Source of the DNA: Tannerellaceae bacterium
Lineage (GTDB): Bacteria; Bacteroidota; Bacteroidia; Bacteroidales; Tannerellaceae
NCBI GenBank assembly: GCA_031269535.1
Contig: JAISZA010000038.1
Location: 1-36,717, forward strand
Direction of reading: 5' to 3'
Length of the DNA: 36,717 nt
Below are positions 25,103 to 33,863 of the stretch, piece by piece. The notes under the pieces were generated by a model. That model saw nothing but the letters and a program-made list of their open reading frames with translations, had not been told where the DNA came from and made no database searches. Both the position numbers and the translations under genes were made by a program. The first letter of the stretch is position 1, and each line of letters starts with the position of its first letter.

Positions 25103-26753
25103 TGGCCAGAATAATGGCGGAATGAATCACATCCCACTTATTCCAACTGGCACGTGAAGCCGCCCTGTGTTCAGGGGTAGTCGAGCCGAAAGTCAGTCCC
25201 TCGATCTGCGTTGCCTGCGCCGGGCGGGTAAACATACTCACAAGGATAATAATCAGGATACAAGCCACGAACATACCTCCGCAGAAGAACAGCCAGTTGA
25301 CATCGTAGAAAAGGTATTTAAAATAGTTATCGCCCGCAGCCAGACCAGCTTCCGTACTATAAAACACTTTAGCACCCAGACGGGTAATACCAATAACGAA
25401 GCCGGCAATCAGCCCCCACATACCGCCTTTCGGAGTCGTTTTTTTCGACAGGATACCCAACAGAAAGGCAGCGGCAATGCCCGGAGCCAGAACCGATTGT
25501 ACATCCTGCAGATAGTTATAAAGCACCGAGCCTACGCTCTTCATGACAGGTATCCAGAGGATTCCGAAGACAACAATCACTACGGTAGCGATCCGTCCGA
25601 CATACAACAATGTTTTCTCCGAAGCAGCCGGCTTGAAACGTTTGTAAAAATCAATCGTAAAAAGCATGGACGACGAATTAAACAGCGAGGCTAACGAACT
25701 CATCAATGCAGCCAGGATACCACAGACAACCAGGCCCTTTACCCCTGCCGGCAACAAACGGCTCACCAGGGTCGGGAAAGCGGCATCGGCTATGCTCAGC
25801 TGGAATACTTCCCCGTTCACAACAACGCCGTTCTTCATCAGGGCGTAAGCAATCATACCCGGTATAAGAAAGAGGAAAACAGGCGTCAGCTTCAGGTAAG
25901 CGCCGAAGATAGCTCCCCGCCGGGCCTGCCTCTCGTCTTTGCCCGAGAGTACACGCTGTACGATGTACTGGTCGGTACACCAATACCAGAACCCGATAAT
26001 GGACGAACCAATAAGCACCCCGAGCCAGGGATAGTTGGAGTCGTGATTGCTGCGGATCAGATTCGTCATGGTATCGCCATAATCGTTCACCGGCGTAACG
26101 CGGCAGGCTTCGAGTACCTGCTCCCAGCCACCAACGGCTTTTAGCCCCAGTATCAGGATAATAAGCGAACCCAGCAGCAGGATAGGCGTCTGTAAGACGG
26201 AAGTATAAAGCACGGATTTCATCCCTCCTACCACGGTATAAAGGGCCGTAATCAGCACTAAGCCAATGGCAGCAATCCAGAAGAAGTCTATCCCCATGAT
26301 TTCTTCTATACCGAAGACTTCTTTAAACACCAGCCCACCGGCATAAACCGTTACGGCAACTTTCGTCAGCACATAGCTGACTAAAGAGATGACCGACAGA
26401 ATGGTACGGGATTCTTTATTGTACCGCCTTTCCAGAAATTCCGGCATGGTATAAACCATACTGCGCGAATAAAAAGGGACAAATACCCAACCGAGAATCA
26501 AAACGATCCATCCCTGTATTTCCCAGTGAGCCATTGCCATACCGCTGGAAGCGCCGGCGCCGGCCAGACCTATTAAATGTTCCGACCCGATGTTGGAAGC
26601 AAAAATAGAAGCACCTATTGCCAGCCAGGTAGCATCTCGGCCGGCCAGAAAGTAATCGCCGGAAGTTTGCTGCTTCTGCCTGAGAACCCAGAAAACAATG
26701 GCGACAAGAACGAGTGCAAATACACCGATAACAAGCCAGTCTAATAGTAACAT
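25071..26753 (-). CDS. Sodium/solute symporter (SSS family), probable arabinose importer
   Basis: This 560-residue membrane protein has about 14 hydrophobic helices and typical SSS (SGLT-like) runs: SIFASNIGSEHLIGLAGAGA, WVFVPFYSRSMVYTMPEFLE with RRYNKESRT after it, and GILAALMSSLASLFNSSSML. These proteins use the Na+ gradient to import sugars. It is the last gene of the minus-strand arabinose operon, 11 bp after araB, so L-arabinose (or an arabinoside) is the likely substrate, although that is inferred from context. The 3' end overlaps the menC-menE fusion by 32 bp. Confidence 0.9.
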   Translation of the reverse strand: MLLLDWLVIGVFALVLVAIVFWVLRQKQQTSGDYFLAGRDATWLAIGASIFASNIGSEHLIGLAGAGASSGMAMAHWEIQGWIVLILGWVFVPFYSRSMVYTMPEFLERRYNKESRTILSVISLVSYVLTKVAVTVYAGGLVFKEVFGIEEIMGIDFFWIAAIGLVLITALYTVVGGMKSVLYTSVLQTPILLLGSLIILILGLKAVGGWEQVLEACRVTPVNDYGDTMTNLIRSNHDSNYPWLGVLIGSSIIGFWYWCTDQYIVQRVLSGKDERQARRGAIFGAYLKLTPVFLFLIPGMIAYALMKNGVVVNGEVFQLSIADAAFPTLVSRLLPAGVKGLVVCGILAALMSSLASLFNSSSMLFTIDFYKRFKPAASEKTLLYVGRIATVVIVVFGILWIPVMKSVGSVLYNYLQDVQSVLAPGIAAAFLLGILSKKTTPKGGMWGLIAGFVIGITRLGAKVFYSTEAGLAAGDNYFKYLFYDVNWLFFCGGMFVACILIIILVSMFTRPAQATQIEGLTFGSTTPEHRAASRASWNKWDVIHSAIILAITALFYAYFW

Positions 26754-26764
26754 CTTAATTATAA

Positions 26765-28441
26765 TTACAGATTATGTGTTTCGTTTAATGTCTCTGTGAA
26801 TTTCCCGATGGCCTGGTATTTACCGTATAATTCCATATAAAGCCGGTGATTGGCCGGATCGGGAATATACTCGGAAGCAAATCCCTGTCCCATCGCTTCT
26901 TGAGCCTCTTCAATGGTTTGATATACACCCGCTACCACAGCAGCAAACATAACGGCTCCGAAAGCACAGGCCTGTTCGACCCGGGCGACCTTGATAGGCA
27001 TCCCCAGTACATCGGCCAGCGTCTGCATGACAAAGGGCGATTTCAGGGAGATACCTCCTATCCCGATAACTTCCCGGATTTCAATCCCATGTTCGGTGAA
27101 ACGATCGACAATGGCTTTCGAGCCAAAAGCGGTAGCCTCTACCAGCGCTCTGAATATCCGAGGAGCCGTACTGCCCAGCGTCAGTCCGGTGATCGAGCCT
27201 TTCAGCAATTGGTTGGCATCGGGCGTACGCCGCCCGTTCATCCAGTCGGTTGCGACGATAAGGCTTTCGCCGACAGGTATTTTCGCTGCTTCTTCGGAGA
27301 GAAGGGGGATGATCTGTTCCACCGTTTCGTCAATCAAGCTACGCTTTGTTTCCTCACTGAGGAGGTTTGAAGCGGCGATAATCCGGTGGACAGGCCATTC
27401 CAGCACTCTTCTGAACCAGGCATAGATATCTCCGAAGCCGGATTGCCCGGCTTCCAGTCCTACCATTCCCGGGATAACCGAACCGTCCACCTGCCCGCAG
27501 ATACCGGGTATCAGCCGGTCTCCGATTTCTTCGTGTGGAACGACCATCACATCGCAGGTAGAAGTGCCGATCACCCGTACAAAAGCGCCCGGCCTGATCT
27601 GCGCACCGACCGCGCCGAAATGACAGTCGAAAGCGCCCACGCCAACAACAACGTCGGTGCTGAGTCCCAACCTTTGCGCCCATTCCTGCGTCAGCCGGCC
27701 GGCCGGCGTATCACTCGGCCAGGTCTCGGAAAACAGGTGGTCTCTGAATCCGCTCAGCAGTGGGTCTAAGGCGCTCAGAAAGGCATCGGAAGGAAGCCCG
27801 TTCCACGACTCATGCCATAACGCTTTATGACCGGCTGCGCAACGGCTGCGGCGTAATGTCTCCGGCTTTGTATTCCCCGTCAGAAGGGCCGGCATCCAGT
27901 CGCAGTGTTCAATCCACGCATACGCCTTTTTACGGACGGCTTCGTCTGCACGTACGACATGCAGCATCTTCGCCCATACCCATTCGGAAGAATAAATTCC
28001 CCCTTCATAGGCCGTATAATCAATCTCCCACTCTTTGGCGAGTTTATTGATTTCGGCAGCCTCTTGTACGGCCGTATGGTCTTTCCATAAGACAAACATG
28101 GCATGGGGGTTCTCTGCCAGTTCAGGCAGCAAAGCCAGGGGCGTCCCTTCAGAGTCGGTCAGGGCAGGCGTCGAACCGGTCGTGTCGAAAGCGATACCTG
28201 CGATGTTTTCCGCCACTCCGGCAGGGCTTTCAGAGAGGAGCCTGCGTATGCAGCTCTCCATTACTTCGATATAATCAGAAGGGTGTTGCCTGTATTGATT
28301 CTTCCCGGGATCACAGTATTTACCTGCTGCCCAGCGCGGATAATACTCTACGGCGGAAACCAGCTCCCGTCCGTCGGCGGCATCTGCGATTATCGCACGG
28401 CACGAATCGGTACCATAATCCAGTCCTATAACGTATTTCAT
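26765..28441 (-). CDS. araB: L-ribulokinase (FGGY family)
   Basis: This 558-residue cytoplasmic kinase phosphorylates L-ribulose to L-ribulose-5-phosphate. It begins with the ATPase-fold phosphate loop YVIGLDYGTDSCRA and has the ribulokinase-type AFDTTGSTP (about 84-92). Its catalytic Asp is Asp272 in GVGAFDCHFGAVGA. Later come DWMNGRRTPDANQLLKGSI and the GIGGISLKSPFVMQTLADVL motif of the FGGY C-terminal domain. The length matches the AraB type. It starts 7 bp after araA and ends 11 bp before the symporter gene, within one transcript. Confidence 0.95.
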   Translation of the reverse strand: MKYVIGLDYGTDSCRAIIADAADGRELVSAVEYYPRWAAGKYCDPGKNQYRQHPSDYIEVMESCIRRLLSESPAGVAENIAGIAFDTTGSTPALTDSEGTPLALLPELAENPHAMFVLWKDHTAVQEAAEINKLAKEWEIDYTAYEGGIYSSEWVWAKMLHVVRADEAVRKKAYAWIEHCDWMPALLTGNTKPETLRRSRCAAGHKALWHESWNGLPSDAFLSALDPLLSGFRDHLFSETWPSDTPAGRLTQEWAQRLGLSTDVVVGVGAFDCHFGAVGAQIRPGAFVRVIGTSTCDVMVVPHEEIGDRLIPGICGQVDGSVIPGMVGLEAGQSGFGDIYAWFRRVLEWPVHRIIAASNLLSEETKRSLIDETVEQIIPLLSEEAAKIPVGESLIVATDWMNGRRTPDANQLLKGSITGLTLGSTAPRIFRALVEATAFGSKAIVDRFTEHGIEIREVIGIGGISLKSPFVMQTLADVLGMPIKVARVEQACAFGAVMFAAVVAGVYQTIEEAQEAMGQGFASEYIPDPANHRLYMELYGKYQAIGKFTETLNETHNL

Positions 28442-28448
28442 TGTCTTT

Positions 28449-29945
28449 TTACTTATTCAGCAGGTAATAAACTTCATTCAGCTTCAGTTCGGATTTAAAG
28501 CCGGAGATTGTCGTGTTTTTATCGATCGTCACCAGCTCAATACCGGCTATTTCGGCATAATCTTCCAGGAACTCATTGTTCAGGGCATACGAGAAAGCGG
28601 TATGATGCGTTCCTCCGGCCAGAATCCAGGCAGCCGCCCCGATTTCCAGGTTAGGCTGGGGTATCCATAAGGCGCTTGCTACCGGTAATTTGGGCAGGGG
28701 CGCTTCGGGCTCGATGACATCTACATGATTGACGATCATACGGAAACGATTACCCATATCCACAATCGTAGCCGCTAACCCCGGGCCGGCATGTGCGGTA
28801 AATACCAGACGGGCCGGGTCTGCTTTTCCGCCTATACCTAAGGGATGAACTTCGAGGCGGGGCTTCCGGTTCGTTATTTCAGGTGATACTTCCAGCATAT
28901 GAGCCTGCAGGATAGCGCTTTTCTCTCCTTTGAAGTGATACGTATAATCTTCAAGGAAGGAGGTACCGCCGGGCAATCCCTGAGCCATGACCCAGAAGGT
29001 ACGCACCAGGGCGGCCGTTTTCCAGTCTCCTTCGGCTCCGAACCCGTAGCCTTCGGCCATCAGGCGCTGGCAGGCCAGGCCGGGCAACTGGTCCAGATCA
29101 TGCAAGGCATTGAAATTGGTCGTAAAGGCTTTCGCTCCCTTTTCCTGCAGGAAACGGCGCAGTGCAAGCTCGATACGGGCAGCATTCCGCACCTGTCCAT
29201 AGTCTTTCGCTCCTTTTTTGCAATTATCCGCAAAGGTATAGAGGCTTTCGTACTCAGCAACCAAAGCATCTGTCTCGGCTTCCGTCACGGTTTTCTGCAC
29301 TTCCGCCAGATCGCCTATTCCATAATAATCCACATGATAACCTAAGCGCAATTCGGCTTCCAGCCGGTCGCCGTCTGTCACAGCCACCTGATTCATATTG
29401 TCGCCGAAGCGTACCAGAATCATATCCTGCGCATCGGCCCAGGCAACACAGACACGCATCCATACGCCAATCCGCTCCTGCACTTTCTCGTCCGACCAAT
29501 GCCCTACCACCACTTTGCGGTTCCGGCGCATCCGGCTGACGATATGACCAAATTCGCGATCGCCATGTGCCGACTGATTCAGATTCATAAAATCCATATC
29601 AATCTTGCTCCAGGGGATTTCCTTATTAAACTGGGTATGCAGATGCAGCAAAGGCTTATTATAATTCTGTAATCCTTTTATCCACATTTTTGCCGGAGAG
29701 AAGGTGTGCATCCAGGTAATCACTCCGGCGCACCGTTTGTCGTGACCGGCATTTTTAAATGCAGCTTCTATTTCCGCAGATGAATTGACGGTTCCTTTAT
29801 AAATCACTTTCAGAGGGAGTTTCCCCGACTGATTAAGCCCTTCTACCATAGCCGCCGAATGAGCATCGACCGCCACGACTGCATCCCCTCCGTACAAAAG
29901 CTGAGCTCCCGTAACAAACCATATTTCAAAATCACTATAGTTCAT
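28449..29945 (-). CDS. araA: L-arabinose isomerase
   Basis: This 498-residue cytoplasmic Mn2+ enzyme converts L-arabinose to L-ribulose. The metal and catalytic residues are seen in GFGAEGDWKTAALVR (Glu305), FLEDYTYHF (Glu332), LQAHMLEVSPEI (His349) and LAGGTHHTAFSYAL (His447/448). The N-terminal FEIWFVTGAQLLYG is a family hallmark. It follows the arabinofuranosidase by 30 bp and precedes araB by 7 bp. The length is typical. Confidence 0.97.
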   Translation of the reverse strand: MNYSDFEIWFVTGAQLLYGGDAVVAVDAHSAAMVEGLNQSGKLPLKVIYKGTVNSSAEIEAAFKNAGHDKRCAGVITWMHTFSPAKMWIKGLQNYNKPLLHLHTQFNKEIPWSKIDMDFMNLNQSAHGDREFGHIVSRMRRNRKVVVGHWSDEKVQERIGVWMRVCVAWADAQDMILVRFGDNMNQVAVTDGDRLEAELRLGYHVDYYGIGDLAEVQKTVTEAETDALVAEYESLYTFADNCKKGAKDYGQVRNAARIELALRRFLQEKGAKAFTTNFNALHDLDQLPGLACQRLMAEGYGFGAEGDWKTAALVRTFWVMAQGLPGGTSFLEDYTYHFKGEKSAILQAHMLEVSPEITNRKPRLEVHPLGIGGKADPARLVFTAHAGPGLAATIVDMGNRFRMIVNHVDVIEPEAPLPKLPVASALWIPQPNLEIGAAAWILAGGTHHTAFSYALNNEFLEDYAEIAGIELVTIDKNTTISGFKSELKLNEVYYLLNK

Positions 29946-29975
29946 AACTTGTTTTCTTTAATTATTTGTTTACCG

Positions 29976-31520
29976 TTATTGTATCTCCAGTATGATGACT
30001 GATTTTGCCGGAAGCGTAAGGCTCAGGTTTTCACCCGTCAGTTTCACGTCTTTAAAATCTTTCGGACTTACGGTTTTCGGATTATCAAACGTATTATGGT
30101 CGGATATTTTATTTGCCGTCAGTATTCTGCCTGAAACAGTTTTAGCCTTGGCTCCCAGGAGTTCGCAGGAGACCGTTTGAGATTTGTTCGGGTCTGTATT
30201 GGTCAGGCTGATATGTATTTTCCCGTTTTTGTCACGCGAAGCGGAAGCGCTGACGGCATCGATCGATTTCCCCTGTGATTCGTATCGGGCGCAGGCCACA
30301 GAGAGGGGCAGCATCGTAGCATCCTGATGTACTTTATAGAAATCGTATATCCAATAGGTAGGCGTGAGCAGCATTTTTTCTTTATCGGTCAGGATAACCG
30401 ACTGCAACACATTGACCATTTGCGCTATATTGGCAATTTTCACCCGGTCGCAATGCTGGTTGAAGACATCCAGTGTGACAGCGGCAAGGATAGCATCGCG
30501 GAGTGTATTTTGCTGGTAGAGGAATCCCGGATTGGTGCCGGGCTCTACATTATACCATCCCCCCCATTCATCGGGAGCCAGGGCGATGCGTTTGGCCGGG
30601 TCGTATTTATCCATGATAGCGGTATGCTTTTCTATCAGCTCACGCATGAAAAAAGCCTTGTCTATGGTAATAAAATATTCCGTTTCGTCGAAATCGGTTG
30701 CCGAACCTTTGTCATTCCAGTTTTTCGGAACTGTATAATAATGAAGCGACAGCGCATTCATCTTATTACCTATTTTCTTCATCAGCGTTTCTGTCCAGTT
30801 ATAATCCGAGGCATTGGGGCCTCCGGCTATCTTGTATAAACGGTTCTGCCCGTAGTTACGGCAGTAAACGGCGTAACGGCGATACATATCGGCATAATAC
30901 TCAGCCAGCATATCTCCTCCGCACCCCCAGTTCTCGTTTCCTACTCCGAAGAAGGTGATTTTCCAGGGCTCGGGATGCCCGTTTTGTTTCCGCAGGTTCG
31001 CCATCGGACTTTCCCCGTCAAAGGTCATGTATTCAATCCATTTCGACATTTCTTCCACTGTACCGCTTCCCACATTTCCGCAGATATAAGGTTCGCAGCC
31101 CAGTTGTTCGCATAAATCCATAAACTCATGCGTCCCGAAACTATTATCCTCTACAAGCCCGCCCCAATGGGTGTTAATCATTTTGGGCCTCTGATCGCGG
31201 GGGCCAATGCCGTCCTGCCAGTGGTATTCATCGGCAAAACAGCCTCCCGGCCACCGGAGATTGGGAATCTGCAAGGCCTTCAGCGCCTCAACCACATCCT
31301 TGCGTATGCCCCGCGTATTGGGTATGGGCGAATCTTCGCCTACCCAGATTCCACCATAGATTCCATATCCCAGATGTTCCGAGAAATGGCCGTAAATATG
31401 CCTGCTGATGGTGTATTTCCCTTCATTGGCATTAATAACAACTTTGTTTTGTGTCTGAGCTTTTCCATTCCATCCTATAAACAGGAGAATCAACACGATG
31501 AATAAGAACTTGTTTTTCAT
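29976..31520 (-). CDS. Exported alpha-L-arabinofuranosidase, GH51
   Basis: This 514-residue enzyme removes terminal alpha-L-arabinofuranosyl groups from arabinan or arabinoxylan fragments. It has a signal peptide of about 21 residues without a lipobox (ending GKAQ), so it is likely periplasmic. GH51 features include [35 protein letters not shown], the acid/base Glu196 in [12 protein letters not shown] and the nucleophile Glu318 in [13 protein letters not shown] beta-sandwich C-terminal domain ends the protein. It is the first gene of the arabinose operon, directly behind the AraR-type operator and promoter, so free arabinose made in the periplasm would be taken up by the SSS symporter. Confidence 0.95.
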   Translation of the reverse strand: MKNKFLFIVLILLFIGWNGKAQTQNKVVINANEGKYTISRHIYGHFSEHLGYGIYGGIWVGEDSPIPNTRGIRKDVVEALKALQIPNLRWPGGCFADEYHWQDGIGPRDQRPKMINTHWGGLVEDNSFGTHEFMDLCEQLGCEPYICGNVGSGTVEEMSKWIEYMTFDGESPMANLRKQNGHPEPWKITFFGVGNENWGCGGDMLAEYYADMYRRYAVYCRNYGQNRLYKIAGGPNASDYNWTETLMKKIGNKMNALSLHYYTVPKNWNDKGSATDFDETEYFITIDKAFFMRELIEKHTAIMDKYDPAKRIALAPDEWGGWYNVEPGTNPGFLYQQNTLRDAILAAVTLDVFNQHCDRVKIANIAQMVNVLQSVILTDKEKMLLTPTYWIYDFYKVHQDATMLPLSVACARYESQGKSIDAVSASASRDKNGKIHISLTNTDPNKSQTVSCELLGAKAKTVSGRILTANKISDHNTFDNPKTVSPKDFKDVKLTGENLSLTLPAKSVIILEIQ

Positions 31521-31560
31521 TTTATTAAAATATTAAATTGCACATAATTCCACGTACCTG

Positions 31561-31584
31561 ATAAGTGTATGTAATCACACTTAT
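31561..31584. promoter_or_regulatory. Perfect inverted repeat, candidate AraR operator
   Basis: ATAAGTGT and ACACTTAT are perfect 8-bp arms separated by eight bases. The site lies 41 bp upstream of the arabinofuranosidase ATG and about 10 bp downstream of the -7 box, so it covers the expected start site, where binding would block transcription. A regulator of the AraR type is encoded ~0.5 kb away. Confidence 0.65.
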
Positions 31585-31594
31585 TATTTACCGA

Positions 31595-31602
31595 CAAAGA
31601 TA
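31595..31602 (-). promoter_or_regulatory. Putative -7 box of the arabinose operon
   Basis: The minus strand reads TATCTTTG, an exact match to the Bacteroidetes -7 consensus, about 75 nt upstream of the arabinofuranosidase ATG and just ahead of the candidate operator. A -33 TTTG is not evident, which would fit a promoter needing an activator, but that is a guess. Confidence 0.6.
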
Positions 31603-31663
31603 GAAGATAAATACGAAGTGCATCCTACTTCCTACATGTTATAAAACAGACTTCGGTAAATAG

Positions 31664-31768
31664 GTTACGAGTTACAAGTTACGAGTTACAAGTTACGAGT
31701 TACAAGTTGCGAGTTACGAGGTACGAGTTACAAGTTATAAGTTACGAGTTATAAGTTACGAGTTACAA
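31664..31768. repeat. Heptamer tandem array (GTTACRA), left arm
   Basis: Fifteen consecutive 7-bp units, mostly alternating GTTACGA and GTTACAA with a few variants (GTTGCGA, GGTACGA, GTTATAA). The reverse-complement array lies at 31967-32064, so the two can pair as the arms of one large hairpin. Confidence 0.92.
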
Positions 31769-31774
31769 GAGGGG

Positions 31775-31963
31775 GCATTTGACTACGTCGATTTTCAATT
31801 CAAATGGTCGCATCGGTGGTCGCATCGGCATTACGGGCCGTCATTGCGAACCCGGTAGGGTGAAGCAATACAGATCGGGGCACCCTGGATTGCTTCGTAC
31901 CTCGCAAGGACGATATCGAATCTGTGACCATTTGAAATGAAAATCGACATAGTCAAATGCACC
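31775..31963. repeat. Composite palindromic element, copy D
   Basis: The ends are inverted repeats: GCATTTGACTACGTCGATTT with its continuation at the left and the nearly exact complement ending AGTCAAATGC at the right (about 31921-31960). The interior holds the core of the nested palindrome, with CGTCATTGCGAA at 31839-31850 and the right half at 31885-31912. The left end is identical, inverted, to about 41 bp near 22054-22094. It resembles a non-autonomous mobile element; no transposase or target-site duplication was recognised. Confidence 0.8.
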
Positions 31964-31966
31964 TCC

Positions 31967-32064
31967 TCATAACTCGCAACTCGTAACTTGTAACTTGTAA
32001 CTCGTAACTTGTACCTCATAACTCATAACTCGCAACTTGTAACTCGTAACTTGTAACTCGTAAC
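31967..32064. repeat. Heptamer tandem array (TYGTAAC), right arm
   Basis: Fourteen 7-bp units, mostly TCGTAAC and TTGTAAC with TCATAAC and TCGCAAC variants, forming the reverse complement of the array at 31664-31768. It ends 6 bp before the stop codon of the AraR-like gene. Confidence 0.92.
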
Positions 32065-32070
32065 TATACA

Positions 32071-32736
32071 TCACAGCAGCCTGTCGTACTTCTCTTTGTT
32101 GAAGCGGTAGTAGTAGGCTCCTTTACGTGAGGAGCTTTTGTCTTTCTCTTCCAGTTTCTCGATGATGTCCATTTCCAGTATCTTATAGCGGAAATTGCGC
32201 TTGTCCAGCGGGCGCTGGTGGATAGCTTCGTATAGAGACTGAAGCTGGGGGAGGGTGAACTTTTCAGGAAGCAGGTTGAATCCTACCGGGCGGCTTGCCG
32301 TATGGCGGCGCAGGAGCCGGAGCGTATCGTTCAGAAATTGGTTATGGTCGAGGATCAATGTTCCGACCTCCTGGATATTCACCCATCGTGCGTGATGTTT
32401 CTTCTCCAGCGTTTCATCATATAATTCCATGTTTATCAGAGCGTAATAGACTACGGAAACGACCCGTTCCCCGATATCCCGTCCGACATCGCCATAGGCG
32501 CCTACCTGCTCCATATAGACATTCTCTATGCCCGTATATTCCCGGACTACACGGGCAACACTTTCGTTCAGGTTTTCACTCCTTCTGACAAAACCTCCCA
32601 GCAGCGAACGTTCACCTTTCAGCGGCTCAAACTTTCGCTTGGTAATCAATACATGTATTGCATTCTCCTTGAAGCCAAGTATAATACAATCGACGGAAAG
32701 AAAGAGCTTATCTTCCTGCTGATAAAAACGCGTCAT
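32071..32736 (-). CDS. AraR-like Nudix-fold transcriptional regulator
   Basis: This 221-residue protein has an N-terminal Nudix-like domain (about 10-140) and a C-terminal winged-helix domain (about 150-221, with LPQLQSLYEAIHQRPLDKRN and RKGAYYYRF). The arabinose regulator AraR of Bacteroides has this architecture (NrtR family). The Nudix box region GGFVRRSENLNESVARVVRE has lost several acidic residues of the catalytic G-x5-E-x7-REUxEE pattern (RVVREY instead of REUxEE), so it probably senses a ligand rather than hydrolysing one. The nearby arabinose operon, with a palindrome over its start site, is the likely target, and arabinose the likely inducer; both are inferred. It follows the peroxidase gene by 32 bp and may share its transcript. 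Confidence 0.88.
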   Translation of the reverse strand: MTRFYQQEDKLFLSVDCIILGFKENAIHVLITKRKFEPLKGERSLLGGFVRRSENLNESVARVVREYTGIENVYMEQVGAYGDVGRDIGERVVSVVYYALINMELYDETLEKKHHARWVNIQEVGTLILDHNQFLNDTLRLLRRHTASRPVGFNLLPEKFTLPQLQSLYEAIHQRPLDKRNFRYKILEMDIIEKLEEKDKSSSRKGAYYYRFNKEKYDRLL

Positions 32737-32768
32737 CCGGGAGGGGGAGTAGTAATTATCCGGTTATT

Positions 32769-33308
32769 TTATTTCTCTATCCAACGGATGATTTCCGGGG
32801 CTGTCGGGAGGGTCCTGGGTTCGAAGACGCCGGCCCAGTCGCCGTTTTCATCTATCAGAAACTTCTGGAAGTTCCAGCTGACTTCGGCATCCTGTTGGCC
32901 ATTGGCGCTTTTCTGAGTCAGCCAGGCATACAGGGGGGCAATATCCTCGCCTTTGACGGATATTTTTGCCATCATGGGGAAGCCGACACCATAGTTCAGC
33001 GTACAGAACTCCTGTATTTCGGCATTGGTACCGGGCTCCTGCTGTCCGAAATTATTGGCAGGAAAGCCGAGGATAACAAAATTACCCTTCCCGTACGTAT
33101 CGTACAATTCCTGCAATTGCTTGTATTGCGGGGTAAGTCCGCATTTAGAAGCCACATTAACCACCATGACTTTTTTGCCTTTAAATTCCGAGAGAGAAAT
33201 TGTTTTCCCGTCAATCGTTTGTACCGTGAAGTCGTAGAACTTTTTGTTTTGTGCACAAAGAGAAACCGACATCCATACTGTCGCAAGAAAAAGAATCCAT
33301 GTTTTCAT
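32769..33308 (-). CDS. Exported glutathione peroxidase-family thiol peroxidase
   Basis: This 179-residue protein reduces peroxides using a cysteine (not selenocysteine) active site. It has a signal peptide of about 19 residues (ending SLCAQ), then a thioredoxin-like fold with NVASKCGLTPQYKQL (Cys56), GFPANNFGQQEPG (Gln89/90) and VSWNFQKFLID (Trp145, Asn146), the full GPx catalytic set. In bacteria such enzymes usually take electrons from thioredoxin-like partners. I chose ATG 33308 (MKTWILF). A longer in-frame extension back to 33575 exists but reads through the palindromic repeat and is not real. The gene precedes the AraR-like gene by 32 bp. Confidence 0.94.
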   Translation of the reverse strand: MKTWILFLATVWMSVSLCAQNKKFYDFTVQTIDGKTISLSEFKGKKVMVVNVASKCGLTPQYKQLQELYDTYGKGNFVILGFPANNFGQQEPGTNAEIQEFCTLNYGVGFPMMAKISVKGEDIAPLYAWLTQKSANGQQDAEVSWNFQKFLIDENGDWAGVFEPRTLPTAPEIIRWIEK

Positions 33309-33366
33309 AAGAAGTTGATTTTTATAATTAATAAAACTACTATACTCATAACCCGTAACCTGTAAC

Positions 33367-33513
33367 GGGTGCAAATCAAATTGTCGCAGATTCAATGGAT
33401 TTCTATCGTCCTTGCGAGGTACGAAGCAATCCAGGGTGCCCGCTCTGGATTGCTTCACCCTCCGGTTCGCAATGACGGCCCGTAATGACGATGCGACAAG
33501 TTGAAATGCACCC
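33367..33513. repeat. Composite palindromic element, copy E
   Basis: The ends GGGTGCAAATCAAATTGTCG and TTGAAATGCACCC are imperfect inverted repeats. The core at 33407-33477 has the same nested arms as the copies at 21.9 kb, with a few substitutions (CGTCCTTGCGAG and TTCGCAATGACG). It lies about 60 bp upstream of the glutathione peroxidase gene and may affect its expression. Confidence 0.85.
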
Positions 33514-33800
33514 AGCCACCTCCTGGAATTTGCTTTATTCCCAGAATCCTTTATGTGAGTTTTCGCCATCATCACCGCTGTTTACATGTAATTCTTTTAA
33601 TTGGAGTAATGCGCCTTTCGACGGTTTTTCATCTCGACAGAATCAAAGGCCAATAAATCAATGTGTTTCAAAATTCGATTGTACCATATAATTGACACTT
33701 AACAAAATAATAATAATAGGTTTCTGATTTCGGTTAATATATCAACGACCCGCCTGTCGGCTAAGCTCGAACAGCTTCCCTTGAGCTACGCCCTTGTATC
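33514..33800. other. Non-coding stretch between repeat and tsf terminator
   Basis: About 290 bp with only short open frames and no recognised motif. It probably includes the end of the intergenic region between the ribosomal operon and the peroxidase promoter. I see nothing further here. Confidence 0.4.
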
Positions 33801-33835
33801 AAAAAGAAAGCCGGCAACCAATAAAGGTTGCCGGC
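33801..33835 (-). terminator. Intrinsic terminator of the ribosomal operon
   Basis: On the minus strand a perfect 10-bp stem GCCGGCAACC / GGTTGCCGGC with loop TTTATT is followed by TTTCTTTTT. It lies 28 bp past the tsf stop and ends the rplM-rpsI-rpsB-tsf transcript. Confidence 0.93.
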
Positions 33836-33863
33836 TGTGGATTATGCCCTTCGGAGGGGGTAA

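Noticed and set aside
33309..33575. N-terminal extension of the glutathione peroxidase frame
   Set aside because: It reads through palindromic element E and would bury the signal peptide that starts at 33308.
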